The notes beneath the pieces are model-generated. The model was not told the origin of the DNA and did no database searches. It saw nothing but the letters and a program-made list of their open reading frames with translations. A program made the translations under genes and the position numbers. Shown here one piece after another: positions 9,896 to 20,880 of a stretch of 64,000 bases of DNA (the first letter of the stretch is position 1; the number at the start of each line of letters is the position of its first letter). The DNA lies in the NCBI GenBank assembly GCA_037974335.1, contig CM075729.1, forward strand, positions 119,294,434 through 119,358,433, written 5' to 3'. This DNA is from Prionace glauca. Lineage: Eukaryota > Chordata > Chondrichthyes > Carcharhiniformes > Carcharhinidae.

Positions 9896-11390
9896 GTCAC
9901 TCTCACCCACACTCACTCAATCTTTCACACTCACCTCCACTCACTCAGTCCCTCACACTCATCCCCACTCACTCAATCTCTCACACTCACCCCCACTCAC
10001 TCAGTCCCTCATACTCATCCCCACTCACTCTGTCCCTCACACTCACTCCCACTCATTCAATCTCTCACACTCACCTTCACTCACTCAGTCCCTCACACTC
10101 ACCCCCACTCACTCAATCTCTCATACTCACCTCCACTCACTCAGTCCCTCACACTCATCTCCACTCACTCAATCTCTCACACTCACCTCCACTCACTCAG
10201 TCCCTCACACTCACCTCCACTCATTCAGTCCCTCACACTCATCCCCGCTCACTCAATCTCTCACACTCACCCCCACTCACTCAGTCCCTCACACTCATCC
10301 CCACTCACTCAGTCCCTCACACTCACTCCCACTCACTCAATCTCTCACACTCACCTCCACTCACTCAGTCCCTCACACTCATCCCCACTCACTCAATCTC
10401 TCACACTCACCTCCACTCACTCAGTCCCTCACACTCACTCCCACTCACACAGTTTGTCACATTCACCTTCACTCACTCAGTCCCTCACTCTCACCCTGAC
10501 TCACTCAATCCCTCACTTTCACCCCCACTCACTAAATCCCTCACACTCACCCCCACTCAGTCTCTCACATTCACCCTCACCCACTCAGTCTCTTACACTC
10601 ACCCCACTCACTCAATCCCTCACACTCATCCCCACTCAGTCTCTCACATTCACCCCCACTCAGTCTCTCACATTCACCCTCACTCACTCAGTCCCTCACA
10701 CTCACCCCCACTCACTCAATCCTTCACACTCATCCCCACTCAGTCTCTCACATTCACCCTCACTCACTCAGTCCCTCACACTCACTCTCACTCACTCAGT
10801 CCATCATGCTCACCCTCACTCACTCAGTTTCTCATACTCAATCCCAATTATTCAGTCTCTCCACTCACACTCACTCACTCAGTCTCTCTCATTCACCCTC
10901 ACTCACTCAGTCACTCACTCTCACCCCGACTCACTCAATCCCTACAGTCACTCCCACTCACTCCCTCACACTCCCCCTCACTCATTCTCACACTCACCCT
11001 CAATCACTCACTCCTCACACTCACCTATACTCACATACTCCCTCACACTCACACTCACTCACTCCTTCACACTCACCTTCATTCACTCAGTCCCTCATAC
11101 TCACCCTCATTCACTCAGTCTCTCACATTCACTCTCACTCACTCAGTCCTCATACTTAGCCTCACTCACTCCCTCACACTCACTCTCACTCACTCACTCA
11201 CTCACTCTCTCACCCTCACCCTCACTCACTCGGTCCCTCGCATTCACTCATTCTGTCCCTCACGCTCACCCTCACAATCTCTCACGCTCACACTCACTCC
11301 CTCACACTCACCTCCACTCTCTCACACTCACTGCCACTCACTCAGTCTCTCATACTTACCCTCACACACACTCAGTCACCCTTGCACACA
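9896..11390 (+). repeat. 28-bp minisatellite, CA/CT-rich
   Basis: About 1.5 kb of tandem units close to CACTCACTCAATCTCTCACA + CTCACCCC (28 bp), in two main variants (AATCTCTC and AGTCCCTC) that often alternate. It degenerates towards the 3' end into simple CACTCACT. All frames stay open because the unit has no stop, so the long Ser/Thr/His frames are artefacts. It ends about 120 bp before the V exon of gene A. Confidence 0.9.
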
Positions 11391-11510
11391 GCCAACAATT
11401 CACCCTTGCATTAAAGTGATGCGTTTATGCACTTGAGCTTAAGCAAAGCTTGTATGTTTTTTTGTTAGTATCACTTTGATATTGAAACAATAATTTTCTC
11501 TACCTTTAAG

Positions 11511-11879
11511 CCGCTGTAACAGTGAGGGTGAACCAGGACAGTCTGAATGGAACCGTCGGTCAGTCTGTGCTCCTATCCGTCTCTTACACAGTCTCACACA
11601 CTTCCAATTATCTTCGGATCAGATGGATCAAAACTGGGATTAGAATTGTGGAATATAAATGTCTACAAGACAGCGTCAACAACCTCACTGACTGTGACCA
11701 CTACCTGCCTCTTCCCAATCACTACAAGCACCGAGTTGATTTTTTCCCTGAAAATGCATCACTGCTGTTGAAAGATTTACAATTCACTGACAGTGGTGCT
11801 TACAAACTATCCATTGCTGACTCAGCAGGAACAAAAACAGTTGGGTTAATGTTAACAGTGCAACCAGACACCGGAATGG
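11511..11879 (+). CDS. Gene A exon 2: V-type Ig domain
   Basis: The acceptor TACCTTTAAG|CC (phase 1) and donor ATGG|GTAGGT (phase 1) bound a symmetric 369-base exon. It encodes about 123 residues with an Ig V pattern: GTVGQSVLLSVSY (B strand), a core Trp in IRW, and SLLLKDLQFTDSGAYKLSI (E-F strands, DSGAY). The usual B- and F-strand cysteines are replaced by Ser and Leu, as in the first domain of CD2/SLAM-family and HEPACAM proteins. Two cysteines lie instead in the C'-D region (KCLQDSVNNLTDC). Three N-glycosylation sequons are visible (NGT, NLT, NAS). The closest remembered likeness is HEPACAM/HEPACAM2 domain 1. The ligand and function are unknown; adhesion or immune-cell signalling is inference. 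Confidence 0.8.
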
Positions 11880-11931
11880 GTAGGTACTTCTCCCAGTGTG
11901 TGAATTGGTTTTAGTCAATTAAAGTTAAAGT

Positions 11932-12228
11932 TGATATATTAGTGTCACAAGAAGGCTTACATTAACACCGCAATGAAGTTACTGCGAAAATCCCCTAGTC
12001 GTCACACTCAGGCGCCTGTTCGGGTTCACTGAGGGAGAATTTAGCATGGCCTAACCAGCATATCTTTCAGGCTGTGGGAGGAAACCGGAGCGCCCGGAGG
12101 AAACCCAAGCAGACACGGGGAGAACGTGCAGGCTCCACACAGACACTGACCCAAGCCAGGGATCAAACCCGGGTCCCTGGCGCTGTGAAGCAGCAGTGCT
12201 AACCACTGTGCCACCGTGCCATCTGGTG
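11932..12228 (-). repeat. SINE-A, tail type L
   Basis: Minus-strand copy: tail on the left (TTAGTGTCACAAGAAGGC), tRNA-like head on the right (AGTGCTAACCACTGTGCCAC). Lies in intron 2 of gene A, 50 bp after the donor. Confidence 0.85.
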
Positions 12229-12459
12229 CCAATTATAAAGAATCACTCCAGCAATAATATATTCATTTGGCTCACGTCAGTTGCCTAAATCTAAGAATTT
12301 ATTTTTTTGTGTTCCAAAATATGTCATGGGGAACATTTGGAATGAAAATTAACAAGACCAGTTTATATTTATACTGTGCTGGGTTTTTGTGTTTTGTCCG
12401 ATTAATTCCACTTGCCCCACCCGCTCTTCCTTGGTAGCCCCACAATCTCTTCTTTACTC

Positions 12460-13195
12460 AATAAGAACATTCAAACAAGGAGCAGGAGGCCATTCAGCCC
12501 CTCGAGCCTGCTCTGCCATTTAATAGAAACACGGCTGATCCGATAGCAACCTCAGATCTGCGCTCTGGATGATCTAATCGTTGCCTTGCTTACCAAAAAT
12601 CTATCCACTCCTGACTTAAAAATATTCAAAGACTCTTCTTATCTGTCTTCTCAGGATGACAATTCAGAGAATGGTTTGGGTGGTTCCCTCCTCAAAATAA
12701 GGGGGGTGCAGTTTAGAACAGAGTTGAGGAGGAACTTCTCCTCTCAGAGTGTGATGAATCTCTGGAAATCTCTGCCCATTGAAATGGTGGAGGCTACTTT
12801 GTTGAATATGTTTAAGTCACGGAGTAGATAGATTTTTGATTGATAAGGGAATTAAGAGTTATGGGAAGGGCAGGCTCGAAAGGCTAGATGGCCTACTCCT
12901 GCTTCTATTTCTTATGTTCTTACGTTCTTTTATATATCTCACTCATGTCCTCTCTCTCTCAGTCTCCTCTGTTCCAAGGATAGGAATGCCAGTCTATCCA
13001 ATCTCTCTTCATAACTAAAACGCTCCAGCCTCGGCAACATCCTGGTAAATCTCCTCTGCACTCTTTTCATTGCTATCACATCCTTACTATAATATGGTTT
13101 CCAGAACTGCACACAATACTCTCGCCGTGGCCTAACCAGCATTTCATATAGTTTCAGCATAACCTCCCTGCTCTTAATCTCTGTGCCTTTGAATA
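12460..13195 (-). mobile_element. CR1 (minus) split by a plus CR1 tail
   Basis: The 3' tail end at 12460-12655 (AGGCCATTCAGCCCCTCGAG) and the C-terminal part at 12929-13195 (minus-strand VMLKLYEMLVRPRREYCVQF) belong to one old CR1. A younger plus-strand CR1 3' end at about 12690-12928 sits between them, ending TTCTATTTCTTATGTTCTTA. Confidence 0.7.
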
Positions 13196-13318
13196 GAGTT
13201 CCAAATATCACCACTATTGTTTCCTCCACTTTGAAAGAGATATCTTGGAATGGAAATTAACAGCAGTGAGCATTCTTACTGTTTCGGTATAATGACAAAA
13301 TCCTTACTTGTTGCGCAG

Positions 13319-13420
13319 ATACAGACAAGAAACAAACATCAGGAGTTGAAGCCAAAGTCCGATATTTGACCCTTGTTGTTATTTTGTTCTTTGTGTGTTT
13401 CACTGCAAAAACGCAGAGAG
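13319..13420 (+). CDS. Gene A exon 3: membrane segment
   Basis: Acceptor TTGCGCAG|AT and donor AGAG|GTAAGT enclose 102 bases in symmetric phase 1. The peptide is DTDKKQTSGVEAKVRY followed by a hydrophobic run LTLVVILFFVCFTA and then basic KTQR. The run of roughly 15-17 residues followed by positive charge fits a single-pass type I membrane anchor with a short juxtamembrane stalk. No Ig C2 exon lies between this and the V exon; the 1.4-kb intron holds only a SINE and CR1 debris. The anchor is shorter than the usual 20-23 residues unless flanking residues are included. Confidence 0.7.
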
Positions 13421-13493
13421 GTAAGTGGCATTGCTGTGTGACAGTCTCATGTGTCCTTACCTGTGCTGTCTCTACGTTTATAATTACAATCAT

Positions 13494-13823
13494 GGAATAA
13501 AATCATAGAATCCTGACATGCAGAAGGAGGCCATTCTGCCCATTGAGGCTGTACTGGCAACATTCCCACCCAGGTCCTATCCCCGTAACCCCACGTATTT
13601 ACCCCACTAATTCCCCTGATACTAAGGGACAATTTAGCATGGCCAATCCACCTAACCTGCACATCTTTGGAGTGTGAGAGGAGACCAGGGGCACCTAGAG
13701 GAAACCCACGCAGACATGGCGAGAACGTGCAGACTCCACACAGATGGTGACCCAAGCCGAGAATCGAACCCGGGTTCCTGGTGCTGTGAGTCAGCAGTGT
13801 TAACCACTGAGTCACTGTGCTGC
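13494..13823 (-). repeat. SINE-A, tail type C
   Basis: Minus-strand copy: CR1-like tail on the left (ATCATAGAATCCTGACATGC, GAAGGAGGCCATTC), head on the right (GTGTTAACCACTGAGTCACT). Confidence 0.85.
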
Positions 13824-13999
13824 CAATGTTAATTAAAAAATGTTCATCTGTCAATTATATGAATTGACGAGGGACTTTTTCCTCTGTTCCGCAAAAGTTC
13901 AGCAATATGAAAATAATCTGAATTCTGTCCATATTCCAGATTTTGTAATGTCGTCCATTTTATTTCCAATCCTGTCTTTTATCTACTGCGCACTTCAGA

Positions 14000-14303
14000 T
14001 TAGATTTGAAAAGTCTGAGGTAATTAATGCACTTTGGAAGGAGTAATTTGGCAAGGAAGTATTCAATGAATTATAGGACACCAGAAAGTTCGGTGGAAAA
14101 AAAGGACATTGGCGTGTTTGTCCATAGGTCTCTGAAAGTGAAGGGCATGTTAGTAGTTTGGCAAAAAAGGCATATGGGATACTTACCTTTATCAATCGAG
14201 GCATACATTACAAAAGCAGGGAAGTCATGTTGGAGTTATATACAACTTTGGTGAGGCCACAGCTCGAGTACTGTGCGCAGTTCTGGCCGTCACATTATAG
14301 GAA
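14000..14303 (+). mobile_element. CR1 internal fragment
   Basis: Diverged plus-strand CR1 reverse-transcriptase C-terminal region: GGTAATTAATGCACTTTGG, GAAAGTGAAGGGCATGTTAG, and CTCGAGTACTGTGCGCAGTT (encodes LEYCAQF). Confidence 0.6.
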
Positions 14304-14564
14304 GTGTAGCACTGATCCAAGATGATGATGACTAAGGGATTTTCACAGTAACTTCATTAACGTTAGGGTGTCAATCTGTCAATAGTAGGGCCCACAGGTG
14401 CAGCAGCACTGGGAGTCCTTGAAGACAACATTAAATCAGTAGTGACTGGCATCAGCGTGACATCACGCTGCCAGTGGGGAGAGGATTCAGTTTGGCCTGA
14501 AGACATTTAATTACATTAGATTTTATTTAAATTCAGGCAAATCAGATTGACACCCTGGTGTTTA

Positions 14565-15295
14565 AGTTTAGGTTTATTTATTAGTGTCACAAGTAGGCTT
14601 ACATTAACATTGCAATGAAGTTACTGTGAAAATCCCCTTGCTGTCACCTGTTGGTACACATATGAGGAATGGTTGAGGAGTCTGGGCCTGTACTCGTTGG
14701 AGTTTGGAAGGATGAAGGGGGATCTTATTGAAACTTACAGGATATTGCGAGGCCTGGATAGAGTGGACATGGAGAGGATGTTTCCACAGGTAGGAAAAAC
14801 TAGAACCAGAGAGGCACAACCTCAGGCTAAAGGGACAATCCTTTAAAACAGAGATGAGGAGGAATTTCTTCAGCCAGGGAGTAGTGAAAGTGTGGAACTC
14901 TTTGCCGCAGAAGGCTGTCAAGACCAGCTCATTGAGTGTCTTTAAAACAGAGAAAAATAGATCCTTGATTAATAAGGGTTATGGGAAAAAGGCAGGAGAA
15001 TAAGAAACATGTCAGCCATGATTGAATGGTTGAGTAGACTCAATGGGCTGAGTGGCCTAATTCTAGTCCTATGTCTTGTGATCTTATGGGTACACTGAGG
15101 GAGAATTTAGCATGGCCAATGCACCGAACCAACACATCTTTTGGACTGTGGAAAGAAATCGGAGCAGCTGGAGGGAACCCACGCAGACATGGGGACAACG
15201 TGCAAACTCCACACAGAAGTGACCCAAGCCAGGAATCGAACCCGAGTCCCTGGCACTGTGAGGCAGCAGTGCTAATCACTGCGCACTGTGCCTTT
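14565..15295 (-). repeat. SINE-A, tail type L, split by a CR1
   Basis: The tail half lies at 14565-14648 (TTATTAGTGTCACAAGTAGG) and the head half at 15089-15295 (GGGTACACTGAGGGAGAATT to CTAATCACTGCGCAC). The plus-strand CR1 at 14650-15088 sits between them. Confidence 0.8.
14650..15088 (+). mobile_element. CR1 3' end inserted in a SINE-A
   Basis: Starts within the ORF2 C-terminus (GGCCTGTACTCGTTGGAGTT encodes GLYSLEF), followed by the 3' UTR with GATTGAATGGTTGAGTAGAC and a CR1 tail TCTAGTCCTATGTCTTGTG. Confidence 0.75.
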
Positions 15296-15594
15296 TGGGC
15301 ATGAACCTGTTTACATCACTGGTGGGGGCGGGTGGGGGGAAGGGGAAGATCATGTTTTGAAATCTCGCCAGTGCTAATCCTGTTTTGGGCTTCTCACTAG
15401 ATTTTATGACCATTCGGGCCCACGGAAAGCAAACTAAACTCCCCCTGTTAAATGGGCAATTTTACCTCCACACTATTTCAACTTAAAAACTACACTCATT
15501 TGGAAATGTGGCTATTGATCTAACTTTTATATTCCAAGAACAGCAATTGATTCATATTTTTATCATATTCAAAACAATATATTTTCTCGCTTAG
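15296..15594. other. Intron 3 of gene A, nothing assigned
   Basis: Unremarkable AT-rich intron sequence leading to the pyrimidine tract before the exon at 15595. No repeat family was recognised. Confidence 0.3.
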
Positions 15595-15650
15595 GATGTA
15601 AGCGAACTCAGAAACAGGCAGAAAAGGAAAATGCGACTCAGGATGGTCGG
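15595..15650 (+). CDS. Gene A exon 4: cytoplasmic juxtamembrane
   Basis: A 56-base exon between TTTTCTCGCTTAG and CGG|GTAAGT, entering in phase 1 and leaving in phase 0. It encodes GCKRTQKQAEKENATQDGR. The Cys followed by basic residues directly after the membrane segment is typical of a cytoplasmic stop-transfer and possible palmitoylation site (inference). Small, charged cytoplasmic exons like this are usual in Ig-superfamily receptors. Phase 0 at the end matches the acceptor at 23138. Confidence 0.6.
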
Positions 15651-15825
15651 GTAAGTGGAATATTTAGTGGAAAGATTTATCTACTTGATGGAAATTAATT
15701 TTCAGATGCCAATTCCCAATCCGACAGCTTTCCAGCTGATGGGAATTCTTCATTGACTTGGATGTGCCTCTGGTGGGTAACTCAAGTCTCACTGCCATTT
15801 GGAAGGTTGGCGACAAAACATTTAG

Positions 15826-16143
15826 GGCGGCACGGTAGCACAGTGGGTAGTACTGCTGCCTCACAGTGCCATGGACTCAGGTTCAACTCTGGCCTTGAGT
15901 GACTGTCTGTGTAGAGTTTGCACATTCTCCCCGTGTCCGCATGGGTTTCGTCCGGGTGCTCTGATTTCCTCTCACACTCCAAAGATGTGCGGGTTAGATT
16001 GATTGACCATGCTAAATTGGCCCTTAGTGTCAGGGGGATTAGTAGGGTGAATTTGTGGGGCTATGGGAATAGAGCCAGTGTGGGATGGTGCAGAGTTGAC
16101 GGGCCGAATGGCCTCCTACTGCACTGTTGGGATTCTAGGATTC
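15826..16143 (+). repeat. SINE-A, tail type C
   Basis: Complete plus-strand copy from GGGCGGCACGGTAGCACAG through CCAAAGATGTGCGGGTTAG to TGGGATTCTAGGATTCT. Confidence 0.85.
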
Positions 16144-16658
16144 TCTGATTCTTATGGAGGTCAGGTGTTGAGGACCCATCTCCGATTTGTCAGTGAAGAC
16201 GGAGGCGGGTGGGGGGGTAGAGGGGATCATTCTCCCAGCCCTTTGCACTTCTCTAACAGGCCAGGAGACATCAGCAGAGGCCGTTTAGCAGGCTCCCCGC
16301 TGGGCACCATGCCCTCCATGCATTTCCAGGGACAGGATTTTTGGTGCCGTCAGCTCCGCTCTGTGAAGCCAATTTAAATATTAAAATTCCCATTTAAACC
16401 TCATTGGGTCTGGGAGGCTAATGATCGGGGGAGCGGCACGTTGGGGTGGCAGTGTTGTGGGGTTGCTAGACTGGCCAGCGATTGAGCTGGTCAGTGATCG
16501 AGAGGCCGGCAGTGTGGGGCTGCTACACGCGTGCCGAGCTCCGCTCTGACAGATTGGCGCATGCGCAGTGGCCCGCTCAGCACTATGCTGCCAGCTTCTC
16601 CAGCGGGAGTGGGCCCCGTGCCCAGACTCTCAGCGTGGATCTCTCCGAGGCACCCTCT
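16144..16658. other. GC-richer intron segment, unassigned
   Basis: Higher GC than its surroundings, with CpGs and a GCGCATGCGCAGTGG motif near 16556. It probably derives from an unrecognised repeat. The overlapping short frames show no domain. Confidence 0.3.
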
Positions 16659-16787
16659 GATGTGGAGATGCCGGCGTTGGACTGGGCTAAACTCAGTAAG
16701 AAGTCTCACCGCACCAGGTTAAAGTCCAACCAATTTATTTGATAGTAAACTCACGAGCTTTCGGGGTTTGCCCCTTCGTCACAGAAT
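16659..16787 (+). repeat. Foldback/Penelope-like family, single-arm copy
   Basis: Has the head GATGTGGAGATGCCGGCGTT, then AGTCTCACCGCACCAGGTTA, CCAATTTATTTGATAG and GAGCTTTCGGGGTTTGCCCC with CTTCGTCA. This is the monomer whose inverted duplication makes the palindrome at 30667-30910. Confidence 0.7.
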
Positions 16788-17274
16788 GCGAGAGATTCAT
16801 TTTGAAAATCTGGCTAAGATAAAACAGCGGGAGTTACTCCAGTTTTTACTCGAATTCCGTGCTTAGAAATTTTTTGGGAGAATCGCCATTGACATTCTAC
16901 CAGACTGTTTCTAACCATTCGGGCGACCACAGAAATGGGGCGGAATTATTCTATTTTCTGTCTATGCAGTGGCGTCCGGCTAACCTTGTGGATTCAGCAT
17001 TTGGAACCCCCTTCACTATGCAGAGGGGAGTTCCCCTCCTGCAGGCCAGCAGTGGATTTGTCCGCCTGCACTCAGCTGCTGGGTTCGAAGGTCATGGCGC
17101 CATATTTAAACACCAGTCCAGCACACCCATAGCTGTCTCTCGTAGCACACTCACCTGTCTTCACCAAACAGGGTGTCAGCAGCCCTGGAGGGGGAACAGG
17201 GCTGACAGCCTCAAGAAGGAGTTTATTCTTTGATTCAACCACCTGCCCAATGCACCCCCCACCCCCCCCACCCT
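16788..17274. other. Intron 4 sequence, nothing assigned
   Basis: No repeat or exon recognised. Open frames here lack splice support and domain features. A poly-C stretch with CCACCCCCCCCACCC occurs near 17256-17272. Confidence 0.25.
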
Positions 17275-17502
17275 TGGATGAGTCCAGTTTCTTTCCGCAC
17301 ACCAAGAATGTGCAGGTTGAGTGGATTGACCATGGTAAATAGTTTCTTGGCATCCGGGGATGTGTAGGTTAAGGGATTAGCAGATTAGATACATGAGGTG
17401 CAGGGTTAAGGCCTCAATGTGATGCTATGTTGGAGAGTTGGTACAGACTGAATGGGCCAAATACCCTCCTGCTGTACCTAGGAATTCTGCAACTCTATGA
17501 TA
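17275..17502 (+). repeat. SINE-A 3' half, diverged
   Basis: Begins within the core (AAGAATGTGCAGGTTGAG), passes CCATGGTAAATAGTTTCTTG, and ends with GAATGGGCCAAATACCCTCC and AACTCTATGAT, a tail-C remnant. Confidence 0.6.
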
Positions 17503-18063
17503 TTAAAATCCAATTGCCTTGTTATCTGCCTCAGAGGAAAAATCCTCTGACTGTGATGAACTGTCCAAAAGCAGAACTTTAATTTCAAATGAACTTTGAA
17601 GTTCTGATCAATGCCTATGGACAAATAATTTCCTCGGCCTTCCTGCCAGAGTGTTAGAGGTTTGATTCTTCAATGCTCATGTGACCCCAAATGTTCCATT
17701 GTCATTTAGTTGAGAGATTTCAATCTCTGTTTCCTTTTGATCGTGACTCAAAGTTTGCGCAATATGTAGATATCAACTGACCTCAAAAGATGAAAATAAC
17801 TGGGAGGAAACACAACTTGATCAGTGAGGCAGCAGTTATATATGCACAGAAGGTGAACATTAGGAAAAATACACCCCGTTTAAAACTGGTCTCCATTCTA
17901 CAACATACTGGCTGACAATTATCAGATCTTAAATCTCTCTCTTTCTCATTGCAATTTACAATTCAGTAACAAATCCTTATCATTTTCAGGACAGGTTAAA
18001 GCTGGAAATAAAAATTAAAGTCCTTAACTCAACGGCAGCTGGAATATATGTCTTTGCTTAAAA
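17503..18063. other. Intron 4 of gene A; possible cryptic 3' exon
   Basis: Mostly unassigned. At 17990-18061 an acceptor-like ATCATTTTCAG is followed in phase 0 by a 23-codon frame, DRLKLEIKIKVLNSTAAGIY to VFA and a stop. It could serve as an alternative terminal exon after exon 4, but there is no further support. Confidence 0.2.
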
Positions 18064-18628
18064 AAGAAAGATGTGTAGGTTAGATGGATTGCCCCTTAGT
18101 GTCCCAAGATGTGAAGATTAGGGGGGGTTAGCTATGCTAATTTGCCCCTTGGTGTCCTAAAATGTGTATGTTAGTGGGGAATTAGTGGGGAGAAATGTGG
18201 GGTTCATAGAATCCCTACATTAAGGAGGAGGCCATTCGGCCCATTGAACCTGCACCGATCACAATCCCACGCAGGCCCTATCCCCATAAGCCAATGTATG
18301 TTCCCTACTAGTCCCCTAACACTAAGTGGTAATTTAGCACAGTGGTAATTTAGTAACATACCCATCTTTGGACTGCAGGAGGAAACCAGAGCACCAGAGG
18401 AAGCCCATGCAGACACATGGAGAATGTGCAAACTCCACATGGATAAGCCAGGAATCAAACCCGGATCGTCAGTGCTGTGAGGCAGCAGTGCTAACCACTG
18501 TGTCACCGTGTCTCCTGTGTGGATAGGGTGGGATGGGGGGTTGCTAAATAAGGTGCTCTATCAGAGAATCGGTGCAGACTTGATGGGCAGAAAGGCCTCC
18601 TTCTGTGCTGTAGGATTCTATGAACAAT
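18064..18628 (+). repeat. SINE-A pieces split by a minus SINE-A
   Basis: Plus-strand core and 3' parts at about 18064-18203 and 18513-18628 (tail AAGGCCTCCTTCTGTGCTGT) flank a minus-strand SINE-A of tail type C at about 18204-18512, whose head is at the right (GTGCTAACCACTGTGTCACC). Confidence 0.65.
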
Positions 18629-18632
18629 TATA

Positions 18633-18973
18633 TATTCTAGAACCCTACAGTGCAGGAACAGGCCCTTCGGACCATCGAGTCTGCACCGAACACAATCCCA
18701 CCCAGACCCTATCCCCATATCCCTGCACATTTACCTGCTAATCCCTCTAACCTACACATCCCAGGACACTAAGGGGCAATTTTAGCATAGCCAATGAACC
18801 TAACCCGCACATCTTTGGACTGTGGGAGGAAACCGGAGCACCCGGAGAAAACCCATGCAGACACGAGGAGAATGTGCAAACTCCACACAGACAGTGACCC
18901 GAGCCGGGAATCGAACCCAGGACCCTGGAGCTGTGAAGCAGCAGTGCTAACCACTGTGCTACCGTGCCGCCCA
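18633..18973 (-). repeat. SINE-A, tail type C, well preserved
   Basis: On the minus strand: GGCGGCACGGTAGCACAGTG head, B box GGTTCGATTCC, core, and tail GATGGTCCGAAGGGCCTGTT with CTGTAGGGTTCTAG. One of the youngest-looking copies here, close to that at 4112-4440. Confidence 0.9.
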
Positions 18974-19267
18974 AACATTTTCTGCACGGGAAAATCTAAA
19001 AAATTAGATTGCTGACACTTATTCAGGCCATTTCATGAAACTGACATCTCCTACAATCCACTTCTCACTGTATCGAGTTTGAATGGTTGATGGATGTTTG
19101 TCCACTTCTCTGAAACACAACTAACGAATGAGAAGTAACCTGAGAGTTGGGGCAAAGATTTCAAAAGCTTTCTCAAATGCAATTGTATCCTACGTTGTCA
19201 CAGGCAAAGGCTCACACACGGAATTTCATAGTGGAATGTTCACGTGGGCAGTACAAATTAAGTTTGT

Positions 19268-19840
19268 TTTAAATTTTAAGTTTTATTTATTAGTGTCACG
19301 AGTAGGCTTACATTAACGCTGCAATGAAGTTACTGTGAAAATGCCCTGGTCGCAACACTCTGGAGACTGTTCGGGTACACTGAGGGAGGATTTAGCATAT
19401 CTCATATCCCTTAGCGCCAAGCATTATATCTACTTTTTTCTTGGAGTCACACAACATTTTGGCCTCAACTACTTTCTGTGGCAGTGAATTCCATATGTTC
19501 ACCACCCACTGGCTGAAGAAATTTCTCCTCATATCAGTTCCAAAAGGATTACCCCTTATTCTCAAACTATGACCCCTCGTTCTGGACTCCCTCACCATTG
19601 GAAACATTCTTTCCTTTCTAATTCTGTTCGAATTTTATGAGTTTCTATGAGACCCCATTAGCATTAACCAACATATCTAACCAGCACGTCTTTCAGAGTG
19701 AGGGAGGAAACTGGGATACCTGGAGGAAACCAGACATGGGGAGAAGTGTAGACTTTGCACAGATGGTGACCCAAAACGGGAATTGAACCCAGGTCCCTGG
19801 CACTGTGAGGCAGCCATGCTAACCACTGTGCCATCGTGAA
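19268..19840 (-). repeat. SINE-A, tail type L, split by a CR1
   Basis: The tail half is at 19268-19396 (TTATTAGTGTCACGAGTAGG) and the head half at about 19661-19840 (GTGACCCAAAACGGGAATTG; CTAACCACTGTGCCATCGTG). A minus-strand CR1 fragment lies between at about 19397-19660. Confidence 0.75.
19397..19660 (-). mobile_element. CR1 3' fragment inside a SINE-A
   Basis: The minus-strand reading gives SRTRGHSLRIRGNPFGTDMR and NFFSQWVVNIWNSLP, the conserved CR1 C-terminus; 5'-truncated. Confidence 0.75.
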
Positions 19841-20489
19841 ATAAATGTATGACCAAGCATTGTGTCAGTACTGTTGGAGGTAAAATAATACCTCTGGAAC
19901 TGTTAGTGAGTCAACATACAGTGGTTTTTATTTCAAAGCTCTGCCTTTAATTCCAGAGCTTTGGAAGAACTGGTTCCAAGATTGTACTGCCAGACTTTCT
20001 CATGGAACACAAATACAAGCCTTAGTAACAAGCATGACACAAACTTCCAATTCCGGGCAAGGTCTCCGATCTTCCTTCTTCAATTACTACGCCTTCAGCA
20101 TCTCTGTCCTTGAAATTATTTGTGTGATTACCATACCATAAACAGGCAAGGCTTGCAATATCTGCAAAATAACATTCATACCTGACCATCTGTATTACAT
20201 CTGACCATTTGTCTTTATGAGTGTTAAAGAATGAAAGACATGAACAAGTAATTTACATTAATGCCAGGAGCAATATAAGCTTGAGGAGGTCAGTCATGGG
20301 GAAGGGTTATATTTGTGATATATTCTAGGTACAAAATTCATTAAGTGTTTCCTTCTTCAAGGTACAAAACGCATTCACGCTTTCCCTACTTCAGTAATAA
20401 TGGTGCGGTATAGAGTAACATCAAGCTGACCCTCAGGACCAAGCTAATGTTTTTTAAGGTCCTTGCTATAGCCAACAATAAAAGAAGGT
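19841..20489. other. Intron 4 of gene A, unassigned
   Basis: About 650 bases of ordinary sequence with no recognised repeat or exon. Confidence 0.25.
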
Positions 20490-20880
20490 CCACTATTTGA
20501 TTCTTCACTGTCTGCGGCGCTTTATGGCCATATCCGAGCTAAACCAATTACAAATGTGGCAGCCCTCTCAAAGGCAGAGCTCCCATATTTGTTCACATTC
20601 ATCAACTAAAGGCGGCTCCAAGTGTTTCAGGCACACTCAGATGGAAGATGGTCCATACTCGAGGTATGGTGGAGCCAGACAACTGAAAGGAGGGCCAAGT
20701 CTGTGCATCGAGACATCTGAGAAACATGACATGAAGCCCTGGAACATCAAGTATTGCAGCTGGCAGTCACTAGTCAATGACAGGAAAATGGTGACGCTTC
20801 CTGTGGGTTGACATACATCACATCGATGGCTAACCACTACAGCGACTTGGCAACAGTTTCCAATCTTAAAACCAACAAGC
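20490..20880 (+). mobile_element. LINE C-terminal remnant (RTE-like), tentative
   Basis: A plus-strand frame reads GGARQLKGGPSLCIETSEKH, then DMKPWNIKYCSWQSLVNDRK. This resembles the post-reverse-transcriptase block of RTE-type LINEs (a K-D-K-x-x-NI then W-x-x-L-x-x-DR pattern). Strongly decayed; no tail recognised. Confidence 0.35.

Noticed and set aside
9836-11419. 527-codon and 219-codon Ser/Thr/His-rich open frames
   Set aside because: They are translations of a 28-bp tandem repeat lacking stop codons in several frames; low-complexity and without splice or start support.
16482-16742. Short GC-rich open frames near 16.5 kb
   Set aside because: Overlapping frames on both strands in GC-rich repeat-like DNA, running into the Penelope-like monomer; no domains.
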